This document shows positions 1-12,008 of a stretch of 64,000 nucleotides of DNA, piece after piece. The notes under the pieces are model-generated. The model saw only the letters and a list, made by a program, of their open reading frames with translations, was not told where the DNA came from and made no database searches. Location of the stretch: positions 1 to 64,000 of the forward strand of contig JAZKJV010000600.1 in NCBI GenBank assembly GCA_037367405.1. The letters run 5' to 3'. Source of the stretch: Ottelia alismoides. Lineage: Eukaryota > Streptophyta > Magnoliopsida > Alismatales > Hydrocharitaceae. A program made the translations under genes and the position numbers. How positions within the stretch are numbered: position 1 is the first letter of the stretch; every line of letters starts with the position of its first letter.

Positions 1-277
1 TCTGTAAGAAATCATCTATTCGATTGTTTTCTTTCCAAAACGATCTTCCTATTTTATAGGTCTATTTTATAGGACGAATATAATTTGGAAAAACACTTAC
101 TGTTAAATCGCTTTGCATATTAATCTCCTTCCAAAACACAACATCCTTCGAAATAGGTAACCACTCAAATGGGAATACACGTGTATGGCCAAGAAATGGT
201 GCGCACCGAAACTCAAATGGGCCATGTGCGCATTGGATAATTTTCCCTATATATATATATGTGTGTATATATATATA
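1..277. other. AT-rich flank, no gene seen
   Basis: No coding region or recognisable repeat is supported in the first 240 bases. From about 250 the sequence becomes a TA/TG microsatellite that forms the left edge of the palindromic MITE array. Confidence 0.5.
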
Positions 278-567
278 GGAACAATGGGGTTGCCCGCTCC
301 ATTTTTAATTTTTTTACGAAATAAAATCATGTATATTAATCTATATATCCCTCCAATATACATTCAAATTTCCGTCAGAAATAGAAACTCCTATTTAGCT
401 GTCTAAATATTGTTGTGATCGACATGTTCTACATGGAAGGCATATGATTTCTGTTTCTAACGAAATTCGGAATGACATGTAGAATGAATATATAATGAAC
501 ATATATGGTGATATTTTTAAAAAAATAAAAAATACAGAAAACGGGTGGGGCATCCATGTTGGCAGCA
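278..567. mobile_element. Palindromic (TA)n-flanked MITE, unit A
   Basis: First of five related foldback units. The left arm has a short G-rich box (CAATGGGGTTGCCC), an A/T tract, TATATCCCTC and CGTCAGAAATAGA. The right arm has the reverse complements in reverse order: TCTGTTTCTAACGAAATTCG, a T/A tract, then GGGTGGGGCATCC. It lies between a (TA)n tract and a CA/TA microsatellite. It has no coding capacity. This is the most diverged unit; its arms are imperfect and its centre differs from units B and E. The layout resembles Micron-type microsatellite-associated MITEs of rice, but the family identity is an inference. Confidence 0.65.
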
Positions 568-605
568 CGCACGCACGCACACACACACACAGATATATAT
601 ATATA

Positions 606-993
606 GGGAAAATTGGGGCTGCCCCCTATGGGTAGCCAATATGGTGCCCCCACCCCATTTTTTGGCAATTTTTTATTTTTTTGGAAAAATAAAACCATGT
701 ATATTCATCCATATATCCCTCTACATACCATTCGAATTCGTCAGAAATAGAGACTCCAACGGCCTGCATCTATATGTTATTTTTTTAACGGTCGCAGGAT
801 TTTTTAAATCGACCATGTCTGGGATGGATGCCTTAGGAGTCTCTGTTTCTGACGAAAATTCGAATGGCATATAAGAGGGATACAGGGATGAATATACATG
901 TCAATATTTTTCAAAAAAAAATAAAAAAATTTGCCAAAAAATAGGACGGGGCAGCCATGTTGGCTACCCCCAGGGGGTAGCCCCATCAACCCC
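606..993. mobile_element. Palindromic (TA)n-flanked MITE, unit B
   Basis: Clear foldback unit. The left arm runs GGGAAAATTGGGGCTGCCCC, GGGTAGCC, an A/T tract, TATTCATCCATATATCCCTC, then CGTCAGAAATAGAGACTCC. The right arm gives the complement: GGAGTCTCTGTTTCTGACGA, GAGGGATACAGGGATGAATA, A/T, GGCTACCCCCAGGGGGTAGC. The centre carries AACGGTCGCAGGATTTTTTA, also found in unit E. (TA)n tracts lie on both sides. The arms are about 180-190 bases, so a transcript would form a long hairpin. Confidence 0.75.
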
Positions 994-1019
994 ATATATA
1001 TATATATATATATATATAT

Positions 1020-1371
1020 GAAAAAATGGGTTGCCTGCAGGGGGTAGCCAACATGGCTACCCCACCTCCATTTTTCGCAAATTTTTTTATTTATTTTGAA
1101 AAATATCGTCATGTATATTCATCCATATATCCCTTCTACATGTCATTCGAGTTTCGTCAGAAACAGAGACTCTTATGGATCCCTAGAATAGATAATTTTA
1201 ATAGTCTTAGAATTATTATAATCGTAATGTTCCATATGGAGGGACATAGGAGTCTCTTTTTCTGATGAAATTCGAATGACATATAGAGAGATATATGAAT
1301 GAATATAATATGATGATAATTTTTAAAAACATTTTATATAAAATTGATGAAAAATGGGTGGGGACAACCCT
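1020..1371. mobile_element. Palindromic (TA)n-flanked MITE, unit C
   Basis: Same architecture as unit B: AAAATGGGTTGCC, GGGGGTAGCCAACATGG, ATTCATCCATATATCCCTTC and CGTCAGAAACAGAGACTC, then a different centre, then AGGAGTCTCTTTTTCTGATG and the closing box GGGTGGGGACAACCC. It is followed by a TG tract running into about 15 G residues. Its centre lacks the AACGGTCGCAGG core of units B and E, so the units are diverged relatives rather than one recent duplication. Confidence 0.65.
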
Positions 1372-1398
1372 ATGTGTGTGTGTGGGGGGGGGGGGGGG

Positions 1399-1754
1399 TA
1401 AAATGGGGCTGCCCTCTTGAGGGGAGCTAACTTGGCTCCCCCCGTCCCATTTTACCCATTTTTTATTTTTTATTTTGAAAATTTCTTCCGTGGAATTTTA
1501 ATCAATATATCCCTATATTATGCAATTAAAATTTTGTGCGAAATCGAGCTCCTACGGTCTCCATCCAGAGGGGCTGTTTTTAGCAATTTTGTTATCGTCA
1601 AAAAATGATTGTCTGGATGGAGGTCATAGGAGTCTCTGTTTCGCACAAATTTTAATAGCATAATATAGGGATATAGTGATGAATTTTCACGGAAGAAATT
1701 TTCAAAATAAATAAAAAAATAGGGAAATGGGGTGCGGGAGCCAAGTTAGCTCCC
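1399..1754. mobile_element. Palindromic MITE unit D, left part (split by element 1)
   Basis: Foldback unit beginning AAAATGGGGCTGCCCTC with the arm GGGGAGCTAACTTGGCTCCC. The return arm reads GGGAGCCAAGTTAGCTCCC and stops at 1754, where element 1 begins. The missing end (CCTTAGGGGCAGCC...) lies at 19421-19446 beyond the element. Removing element 1 and one copy of its CTCCC target duplication restores a complete palindrome, so unit D was the insertion target. Confidence 0.75.
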
Positions 1755-4700
1755 TGATGACCCGAAAATTCTCTAAGACCCGGATGAAGGTAGTAAGACA
1801 AGGGTCGTTGCGACCCGGATCTCAGAGGATGGGTATATCAAGAAAAATATCGAACCGCGAAATAAATCAGAGATCAAAACACGAAGTGCGGTCCTAGCTA
1901 TGAGATTAACCTGGTATAGCACCCAGGGTCGAACATAAGGAGCACGGATTGGCTAAAAAGCCTACGAAGTAGTCAAAGAAAAAGGGAAAACATTTTTTTT
2001 AGTGGTTTTTAATTGTTTTTAAATTTTTTAGGATTTTTAATATGTGAAGAAAGTGAGAAAGACTAAAAACAAGCACACTTGAGCAATTTATTTAACACAC
2101 CAAAAATCAAGCAAAAATTCAAGAAAAATTATTTTTATGTTTTTAGGTTTTTAAGTGTTTTTGATGAATTTTTGAGATTTTTATAAAGTGTATTTTATTT
2201 TCTAAAAATCAAACAGTACTAAAAAGATAAGGTACTGTCCAGCAGGGCCCAAAACCCAAAAATAAAATATTTAAGGATCTCAGAAGGCCTGGAGGTAATT
2301 TTCCTGTATGCTAGAGAAACAAGGAAAATTTGAGCACCAAAATTATTGTTTTTTGGGTTTTTAAATTATTTATTATGATTTTTGTAAGTTTTGAGGTGTT
2401 TTTTAAATTTTTAGGGTTTTTAAGCAATGAAAAATAGCCAAAATTGGCTAGAAAATCAAGCAACACACAAGAAACAGTACCTAATTTTTATAGAATTTTT
2501 GGGGGTGTTTTTATATTTTTTTGTGATTTTCAATTCTAGACAGTGGCTGAAATAAAGGTTTTTGAATTTTTAAAAATAACAAATGCACTCAAAAATGTCC
2601 CCCAAAATTCTTAAAAATCCTACAACATGGCAGGAGCCATGTGTCAAATTTTAGTCGAATTTGGAGGTGATTTGATATTTTATTCAAACTAACAAGGGGG
2701 CACAGTGCACAGGGACCAAAGTGCAAATACCGGAAGGTCTGGGGGTCCAGGTGCAAATAACCCAGCAAGTCACGCGCGTGGCGCGTGCCTGGGGCACTCA
2801 GGGACCTTTTGGTAATAAAAACCAAGTCCTAGGACCTTTTGGTAACTCGTACCAAAAAGTCCAGGGATGGTTATGCAATTATCCCACTAAAATCGCACAT
2901 GTGCAAATAAAGTGTTCACAGGGCATAAAAGCAATTACCAAAAAGTTTCTAATCATTCATGAACCAACCAGAACTACAGGATAATAGTTGCAAATAACCC
3001 AGACAAAGCACGTGGCGAAGCACGTGGACCACAAATACAGGGGTATAAATGCGAATCTCAACAAGCACAAGGTCCAATGTGCAATTTACCCTACGTAAAT
3101 AAAATGCATAAATATTTACAGGACTTGGAATTAAAAACACAAACTACGAGGGGGCCTAAGATAAATTACCCCTTATTACGCCGACGGCTTGGATGAGCGC
3201 CACATAGATGATCGGACGGTCTCGGATGGCTGGCGCTTCTCTCCTTTACGCACGGGGGCCGATCGACGGTGCAGGAGAGACACGTGGAGGATTTGACGGC
3301 TGGCGGCGCTGGTGCCTCTCTCCTCTGTGCTAACGGTCCAGATCTACCCTCAGGATGATCGACGGTATCTGCTCCTCGAAGGATGGACGGTCGTGATGCG
3401 AACTGGGGAGCTGGGCTGATCTGACGGCGATGGAGGACTCTCGAAGAACAGGTGGCCGGCGAGGTTCGCCGGCCTCGTACGCGTGGCTAGGGTCCTCCTC
3501 AGCTGCCTCCAAGGATCGGAGAAGATCGGCGATGACGTCCCGCAGCTGGTGGTGGCCTCCGATGGCCCAGCCGAGCCCTGGAGGGGCTCCGGCGAGCTTG
3601 GCGGCGATGAGCTCCTGGCCTGGATGTGAGGGGGCCTCAGATGGCCTCCTCTTGACCTGCAAAATAGCTCAAGAGCTTCGCGGGTCGAGGGCAAAGTGCC
3701 TCGACCCGAAGAAGCGGCGTTGAGGGTGAACTGTGGGTCGGGACGAGCGAGCTCCGGCGAGCGGAGGACGGTGGAGCTCGAACCCCAGCTCCGGTGCGAG
3801 CTGGGTTGAATGAAGGGGCGTAGAAGGTGCGTCGAAGGATGGCGAAGGCGATAGTGTGTCCCGATGATCGAGAAGATACGCAAGATGATCGGAATCAAAG
3901 GAACTCGACGGAGATGCGATTTGGGGCGAAATAAGAAATTAAACTAAATAGGCGAGCTAGAAGGCTACCTGGGTGGAGTGGAAGACTGTGCTGGAGCTTG
4001 GCTAGCTCCTGGTCGTCGCCTCGAAGGTTGTCACTGCCTGAGGCTCGAGCTCCTACTATGTGGCGGAGCACGGCGGCGCGTAGTCGCCGGATCGATGGTC
4101 CGGGCACCCCTCCTCACTGCGACGAAGGCAATCGCGAGCTGTCACCTCGGAGATTGCAATGGAGGTCACCGGGAATGAGAGTGGCGAGCCAAAGATGCGA
4201 TTGGAGTGCGGCGGAGCTCAGGTTATATATGGGTGCAGGTCCGGGAAGAAGGGCTCGGGTCCGGCTCGATTGAGCACGGACCCCTAGGCAAGGTGTCGGG
4301 CGGGGTTCCCGGATGCACAGGGGATGATCGGAGCCCTGGGTTAGCGGATTTGGAGGCCGGGTCGTCACGTAATAAATCGGGGAAATCGGGTCGGGCGTCA
4401 CGACCCGTGTGAAGTGGTCACAAGGGGGAGTTGACCGGGCGGTCAACAATCCCCGTGGACCAATGGGAGTCAGCCACATCAGAAAGCTTTGGGAATTAAT
4501 TTAAAAATAGAAAATGGCTGATTTAGCAAAAACTCAAAACATAAAAAATGGTTTGTTTTAATTTTTTCTATTTTTTTGTGAATTTTAATTAATTTTTGGA
4601 AATAAAAATAAGGTATATACAATATATAGCCATATATAGGTATATGTACAATATAGATTTTTAATTTGATTTTTATTAGTTATTTTTATACAATTTTTAT

Positions 4701-5411
4701 TCCTATTTTATATTTTATTTATTTATAGAATAAAATGAGGAATAAAAGGATATTTTTATTTTTATTTTATTATTTATACACATAGGTGAAATAAATAGAT
4801 ATATACAACTATGTACATGGCATATGTACAATATATTTTTGTATTTTTAATTTTTGTTATTTTTATTTGATTTTTGTCTCAATTCTTTTTATTTATTTTA
4901 TTTACAATATATATCATGGAATATTCACAAAAAGTTTTGAAAATAAATAAATTTATTTACAAGGTTAAATACATAAGGAGGCATGGTCTATGTACATGGT
5001 GAAAGGGCTATTTTTGCATTTTTGATTTTTAAATTTTTATTTTGTTTTTAAGAGTTTCTAAATATATACAGCATATGTACAAGCATATTTTTGGGTGAGG
5101 AAAATATAATTTTATTTAGTTACAAAAATCTATACACATGAGCTCCTATCTCTCTCTACTGTGGCTTTTATGCGGTCAGGCCCATGCTGAGCCCTCCCTT
5201 GGGTTAGGTTGCTCAATATTTATTCTAAATATTTCCCTCTTTTTCTTTTTCATCTTTATTCTTTTATTTCTGCACAAAAACATGCTAATTATATGTTTTT
5301 ACAAGATGCATGCTTTTGCTAATTATTTGTATTTACATCTATCTACATGTATTTGCAAAGGTTTTTGTAGCTAAAATATAAGAATAAAGAGTCATGAATG
5401 GGTATTCATCA
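1755..5411 (-). repeat. Element 1 left (3') LTR
   Basis: Matches 15757-19415 nearly base for base. On the element strand it starts TGATGAATACCC and ends GGGTCATCA. It has an AT-rich U3-like part (4490-5411), a TATA-like box at 4223-4230 and a GC-rich block at about 3180-4480. The opening hairpin is slightly damaged here (ATTCATGA against ATTCATCA in the other copy). ORFs in the GC-rich block are compositional; some are interrupted relative to the other LTR. Confidence 0.93.
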
Positions 5412-5424
5412 CCCCCCTATACTT
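5412..5424 (-). other. Element 1 polypurine tract
   Basis: On the minus strand AAGTATAGGGGGG lies directly against the start of the 3' LTR, the expected place for plus-strand DNA priming. The same core (CTAAGTATAGGGG) recurs several times upstream inside hairpins. Confidence 0.85.
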
Positions 5425-7480
5425 AACTTTGCTAGTCCCTTAGCAAACACTTATTTGAAAAAGAAGTGAAAAAGAAAGAAAAAGAAAAAGAAAAAGAGGA
5501 TGTACATGGATCAAGGTTGAATTATTAAACTTTCCTTCATTAAATTGGGATATGGAGCTTGATTAGATCTTTGGATCATTAATGTGTCGGAACCTCATTT
5601 GGACTTAAGCTTAAAACTCAACAGCCTCTATGTTCCACCAATCTATGGACAAGACTCCTCAATAAACCAGATCAGAACAAGTCTACATACACAAACTCTA
5701 ATGACCATGAGTCTTTCCATGCAGTGTAAGTGATATGTGGCTCCCCACCTCAGAAGTAACAAAGAAACAACCTCCCTCAACCTGGTAACTCTAATGCCTC
5801 GGTCTAGCAACTCTTTCCTCGAGAAGCGGGGTATTCCCTTCTAAGTTCAAGTGCAACCGGCTCAAGAAGAGGGGGTAGAAGTATAGAGTTTTGGAAGCTC
5901 AGCCAGTGTAGCTAAGTCTCCCGCTGCAAGCTTCATGAGATGTAACATGGATACCATAAGCTTTGCTTTATTTGACTATGTACACTCCGGTGGGGTTATT
6001 AAATTTTCAATCCGACCCACCACTTTTTTGGAGTTCTTTTGCATTTTTGCATTTTTTTTTCAAAGACTTCTGTACAACATATCTACATGGTGCAGCATAT
6101 ACAAGAAATTTCCTCTTGAGCCAGTAGACTATCCCTCTTTTGAAACTTTATTGCAACCCACAGCTTCTGTCTTTAGCCTTCATCACCACTAGACCAAGTT
6201 GAGGTGCACTTCCTTCACTAGAAGAAGAAGAGAGGTTCCGCCTAGAAGTACTACCCTCATATGCTACCCCAAGCCAAAGGAAACTGCCTCCTCACCACCT
6301 CATCGTGGAGAGCCATGTGTAAAGTGCAGGTGCAAGTCAAGCCATTGTCTCTAAGAGTCATGCGTGTGTTGTTAAGTGTTCTACTTAGGCTCATCAAGAT
6401 GACATATGCTCATAGCCTAGTGGACTCAAAGAATTAAGTCCTTATGGACCTAAAAAGCCTTAAACCTAAATCCTATAAGGTTCCTCTTAAAGTTAGGTGG
6501 ATTAAGATCTTTTTTCAAGCTCCATTTCTCAATTTAATTCCAGGCTTAGTTTAAATGTCAACTCTTATCCAGGAAAATTATATACATATATGTACACAAG
6601 ATGCTATTTACAAATATTTACAATCATGCAAAATTTTTGGAAAATGTTTTGAAATCATGGATGATGATGATGCATGAAGTGCAAGTTTTGCAAAAAGGTA
6701 TTTACAATATTTACACAAGATTTTTGCAAACTCTTGATTTTCAAAACATTTTGGAAAAATTTTGTACTATATACATAATTTTGATACAACAATATTTACA
6801 CAAACTTTATACAAAAGATTTTTGAAATCATTTTTACAAAAATACTTTGTACACTAGCTATGTATGTGCAAGGATACAAGAGAATTTATGTACATGAAAA
6901 TTTTTAAATTTTTGTGATTTTTGCCATTTTATTTATTAACACACTCACACAAAGTACGAGTTATGGCTAAAGTATATATGAAATATATACACCCCCCCTA
7001 TACTTAGCTCGAACGATGTCCTCAGAGTGATCAAGAGCGATGAAGAAGACATAACTCGTGCTTAGTAAAAGGGGAGTGAAAAGGAATGGCTAAGTGTAGG
7101 AATGAATAAATGAATAGAATGAGAGGAACTCGGTGGTTTCCCCCTATACTTAGGATTAAATAATCCTAAGTATAGCAAGCTGTACATGAAGGGAAATCCG
7201 AGTGAAGAAGATACAGAGTCTGCCCCCTATACTTAGGGTAAAATATCCCTAAGTATAGGCAGCAAAACAAGAGCAAACCGAATGAAAAGAATACTCGCAG
7301 GTCCGACATCCCCCCTATACTTAGGGGTAAAGTACACCCTAAGTATAGAAATAATCATAAGATGAGAAAAGGGATGTGGGACTAAAGAATAGAATGATAT
7401 GGACAACTGGATCTATACAGGCGGAGGAACAGTGAAAATCAGGCGTGAGATGCAAAAGATGTGAGTCAAGAGACTACATC
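5425..7480 (-). other. Element 1 post-pol noncoding region with stem-loop array
   Basis: About 2 kb between the integrase stop and the PPT with no ORF of note, so no env-like gene. It contains three strong hairpins: 7315-7326/7337-7348, 7226-7238/7247-7259 and 7144-7158/7161-7175 (the last has 15-bp perfect arms and a 2-nt loop). Each arm pair is built on CTATACTTAGG/CCTAAGTATAG, followed on the element strand by a G run. A weaker fourth structure lies around 6996-7066. The same layout is present in element 3 at 56080-56430, so it is conserved within the family. Confidence 0.8.
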
Positions 7481-10400
7481 TCACGTAAAATGAATAGGGG
7501 CAACAATAACGTCCCGCGGCTCATGATCTAGAAATGGCTTGAGCCGCTGGCCGTTCACTCGAAAGGTGCTCTCAGAAGACAGCTCGGATATATCAATACT
7601 ACCATTGTCGTGCACCTTTCTGACGAGAAAAGGTCCCTTCCATTTGCTCTGTAGCTTCCCTGAGAAATAATCTAAGCCTCGCATCAAACAGCCATACTCT
7701 CTGTCAATCTCAAAATGCTTGTGGCTGATATGAGAATCATGCCACTCCTTGACTTTCTCCTTATAATGTAGGCTGCTTGAGAAAGCTGCATCCTCTAAGC
7801 TCCTCCAAGGGCAGCTAACTCTGCCCTCCTCTGGTCTCCCATACCATCTGGATCCATAAGAATGTCTGTAACTGCCCAAAGTGACTTATGCCTCAGCTCA
7901 ACAGGTAGATGGCACGGCTTGCCATAAACGAGGCGAAAGGGAGATGTGCCCAATGGAGTCTTGAAAGACGTCCGATATGCCCACAAGACCGAGTCCAAAA
8001 GCTGTGACCAATTCTTTCGGTCAGGGCGGACGACTTTCTGTAGAATATTCTTGATCTCCCTATTCGACACCTCAGCTAGACCATTCGTCTGTGGATGGTA
8101 AGGTGTGGCAACACGATGGTCTATACTGAACTCGCTAGCAAGGGCCTTCACCTGGTCGTTGATGAAATGAGACACCCCATCAGAAATCAGAACTCGTGGG
8201 ACCCCGAACCGCGTGATGATATGTTTCCGCAAAAATCTGCAAACTGTCCTCGCATCAGCGGCTCGGGCGGGGATAGCCTCAACCCCAACGACTCACATAA
8301 TCAACGGCCAACAGAATGTACTCAAATCCTGACTCTTAGGGAATGGACCCATGAAATCGATGCCCCATGCGTCAAAAACCTCACAGAAGTGAATGGGGCT
8401 GCATCGGCATCATATCACGCTGTCCACAAGTGCCCATCCTCTGACAGTCAGTACACCTCTTCACAAACTCATCAGAGTCCTTGAAGAGGGTAGGCCACCA
8501 CAAGCCGGATTGGAGCACTTTCTGTGCCGTTCTCCTCCCAGAATGATGTCCCCCTGCCTCAAACTTGTGGCAGTAAGTGAGGACGCTATGGTGTTCCTCC
8601 TGAGGAATACACCGACGCCAGATGCTATCCCCTCCTTCGTGGTAAAGGATGGGATCCTCCCAGTGGTAGGACTTGGCCTTCGCAAGGAAGGTCTCAAGCC
8701 TCTGTCTGGGCCAATCTTGTGGGACTTTCCCTGCAACGAGAAAGTTCACAATATCGGCATACCATGGGAGTGAGGCGATAGCAAGGATCGCCTCATCTGG
8801 GAAGGTATCTCGAATGGGATCAATCTGCTCAGAATCCTCAGGCTGCTCTAGTCGGGAAAGATGATCCGCCACCACATTCTTGACTCCAGGCTTATCCTTA
8901 ATCTCAATGTCGAACTCCTGGAGTAGAAGGATCCATCTAGTCAGTCTGGCCTTGGCATCCTTCTTTGCCATGAGGTACCTGATGGCGGTGTGATCTGTAA
9001 ACAAAGTCACTCTAGATCCAATGATATACGATCTGAACTTATCTAGGGCAAACACTACTGCTAGCATCTCTTTCTCTGTGACCGTATAATTCCGCTGGGC
9101 GGAATCCAATGTGCGGCTAGCATAGTGTATGGCAAATGGCACTCCATCCCTCCTCTGTCCCAGCACTGCCCCTACGGCAAAATCGGAGGCATCCGTCATG
9201 ATCTCGAATGGGAGAGACCAATCAGGCGGCTGGAGGACAGGAGCCTCAATAACATGCTGCTGGAGAGTCGCAAAGGACGAGAGACACTTGTCATCGACAA
9301 GGAACTCGGTGTCTTTCGTCAAGAGGTCAGTCAACGGTCGGGCAATCTTGCTGAAATCCTGAATGAACCTCCTATAAAATCCAACGTGCCCCAGGAATGA
9401 CCGTAGCTGCCTCAAATTGGACGGCGGTGCGAGTTTTCTAATGACATCAACCTTGGCTGGATCAACCTCCATGCCCCTGTTGGAGATGATGTGGCCAAGC
9501 ACCGTCCCTTGAGTCACCATGAAGTGACTCTTCTCCCATGACAGAACCAAATGAAACTCGATACATCGCTGGAGTACCCGGTCTAGGCAGTCAAGACAAG
9601 AATCGAATCCGTCGCCGTAGACCGAGAAATCGTCCATGAAGACCTCCAAACACTCCCCTACCATGTCCGAAAAGATCGACAGCATGCACCTCTGAAAAGT
9701 CGCAGGGGTGTTGCATAGCCCAAATGGCATGCGTCGAAAAGCATATGTGCTGAAGGGACAGGTAAAGGTGGTCTTCTCCTGATCCTCAGGAGCGATGGCC
9801 ACTTGGTTGTAGCCCGAGTACCCATCCAGGAAGCAATAATGGCTCTTCCCTGCCAGTCTCTCAATGATCTGGTCAATAAAAGGCAGGGGGAAATGGTCCT
9901 TCTTAGTGGCTTGGTTGAGTCTCCTGTAGTCAACACAAACCCTCCAAGAGGTGGGTACTCGTGTAGCAATCTCCTCTCCCGACTCACTGATCACAGTCGT
10001 GATGCCCGTCTTCTTGGGCACCACATGCAAGGGGCTAACCCACTTGGAGTCGGAAATGGGATAAATAAAATCTGCACTCCACCATTTTGATATTTCTTTC
10101 ATCACGACCTCTCTCAGGTTGGGGTTCAGTCGCCGCTGGAACTCACGCGACGGCTTCGCCCCTTCCTCAAGGTAGATATGGTGGGAGCACACTGCTGGAC
10201 TAATCCCATGGAGATCCGCTACGCTCCATCCGATCGCCTTGCGGTTCTTTTCAAGAACCCCCATCAGACGGGACTCCTGCTCTCCAGTCAACTCGGCGGA
10301 GATGATGACTGGGTACATCTCTGGATCGCCCGCAAGGAATCGATACTTCAGTGAAGTAGGGAGCGGCTTTCGCTCTGGAATGCTGGGTGCTGGCAAATCT

Positions 10401-12008
10401 GGCTGCGGAAGAAAATGAGTGAAAGCTGCTAAGTCGGCCAAATCTGCCTGGGAAAGTGAAAGCGTACTCTCGCAAACTGAATCGGGAGAAGGCTGCTCAA
10501 CTGCACTGTCTCTGCTCTGCTCTGCATCTGCCTCCTCCTCATCTATAGGCTCAGATGGACTCAAGTCTGGCATCTGATCATAGCAATCGGCCCAATCAGA
10601 CTCTGAATCCGAGGGATCTGTATCAATCGCGGTGACATCAGTATCACCGGAAAACAAGGTGGCCTCAGCACCACCATCACTGAACATCGTGCCGCGATCA
10701 AGGACCGGCTCTGCTGCCTCAATAGTATCCTGAACCAGGTCTGTGCTCTCCAGACTCTCCTCTGCTATCGTATCGGCATCAGCTGTATCGGAATATGAGA
10801 GGATGGTCTGTGCTGCAGGATCTGCCCAAGTTGCCTCATCATCTGTGATCACAAAATCACAGTCCTGGTGGATGTCTGGCTCTGCGTCTGTCAGCTGCCC
10901 TGAATCGGTACTCGCATCGGAGCGGGCTCTGAGTCTGGCTCTGTAGTCCTCGACCGTCTCTATTTGTATACTCTCGCCCTCGACGCGAAAGTACACCTTC
11001 CCACTATCATGATCAGTCACCGCCTTGGCTGTGGCCAAGAACGGACGACCAAGGATGATGGGGGTATCGGTCACTGACTCAGGGATCTCCATGTCCAACA
11101 CTACGAAGTCCACGGGGAATTTCAGGCCCTGAATTGTGACGATAACGTCTCGTAACAACCCCTTCGGCCTCTTGACAGATCGATCAGCGAACTGAAGGAC
11201 TGTCCTGCTCTGTCGAAGAGTGCCCAACTCGAAGCGGTCGAGAAGGGCTGCCGGAAGAAGGTTGATCGACGATCCGCTATCTAAAAGAGTACGGTCGAAC
11301 CTCTGCTCACTGATCTGGCATCTGACATACGGGGCCCCCGAATCTGGCCTCTTGGCTGGCAGTCGGTTCTGGATCGCGAAGCACGTGGCTTTCGTCAGCA
11401 CATGTATCTCTGAAGTGTGGTTCCTCCTCCTCCTCCTGACTGTAGTCCTCTCTCTCAAAGAACGCTGGAGAAGGGGGATGTGCTGCAAAGCCTCCTGGAG
11501 GGTCAGCTGGATGTGAAATCGATCAATCATGCTCTGGCTGAACTCCTCAAGCTCTCTCTTTTTGGGATTTTCTCTTTTCTTCCCCTTCCCCATCTGAAGG
11601 GCTCTAGGGAAGGGGATCACTGGGTCCTTCTCAGATGAAGGACTAGGAAAAGGTCTGAGCGGTTCAAGGACCGGATCCACACATACATCATGCAACACAG
11701 TGGGACCAGAAGAAAGTAAACCTTTTCCTTTATTCATAACAGAGTTCTGAGATACAGGAATGCGAGGAAAAACAACATCTCTATCTGTACAAACACCGGT
11801 GGCCTCAGTACCACCACGGGCTGGCTCTGCTGCTGCTGCTGGTGGTAGACGTCGTGCGGCATCAGTACCGCTGGCTGTCTCGGCTGAATGGGTGGCATCA
11901 GTACCACCTCCTCGAACTGGTGAAGCGGCGGCCTCAGTACCGCCGGTGGGATCAGCATCCTTGGTGGTATTAGTACCACCGTCATCATCTGGAGCGGCCT
12001 CAGTACCC
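7481..12008 (-). pseudogene. pol: Element 1 pol (protease, RT, RNase H, integrase), broken
   Basis: The main open segment is 11737-8381 (1118 codons); upstream in the same frame is an acidic GGT[ED]A-rich linker. Protease carries LLDSGSSINLLP near residue 152 of this segment. RT has RRLNQATKKDHF, FLDGYSGYNQ, MPFGLCNTPATF and FMDD (about residue 700). RNase H has MTDASDFAVGAVLG and TDHTAIRYL. The integrase zinc finger (H-x..H-x..C-x2-C) sits at the end of the segment. A 1-base insertion in a G run at 8395-8398 then breaks the frame, with further 1-base shifts near 8328, 8283-8286 and 7807. The catalytic integrase core and C-terminal part continue in pieces to 7481. All shifts lie in short homopolymers. 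Function would be reverse transcription and integration; this copy cannot make intact integrase. Confidence 0.92.

Noticed and set aside
5412..7480. Search for an env-like gene after pol in element 1
   Set aside because: No ORF of useful length or membrane protein pattern on the element strand; the same holds for element 3 at 55950-58492.
8095..8484. 129-codon plus-strand ORF antisense to integrase, and other antisense ORFs across pol
   Set aside because: Shadows of the real minus-strand pol frame.
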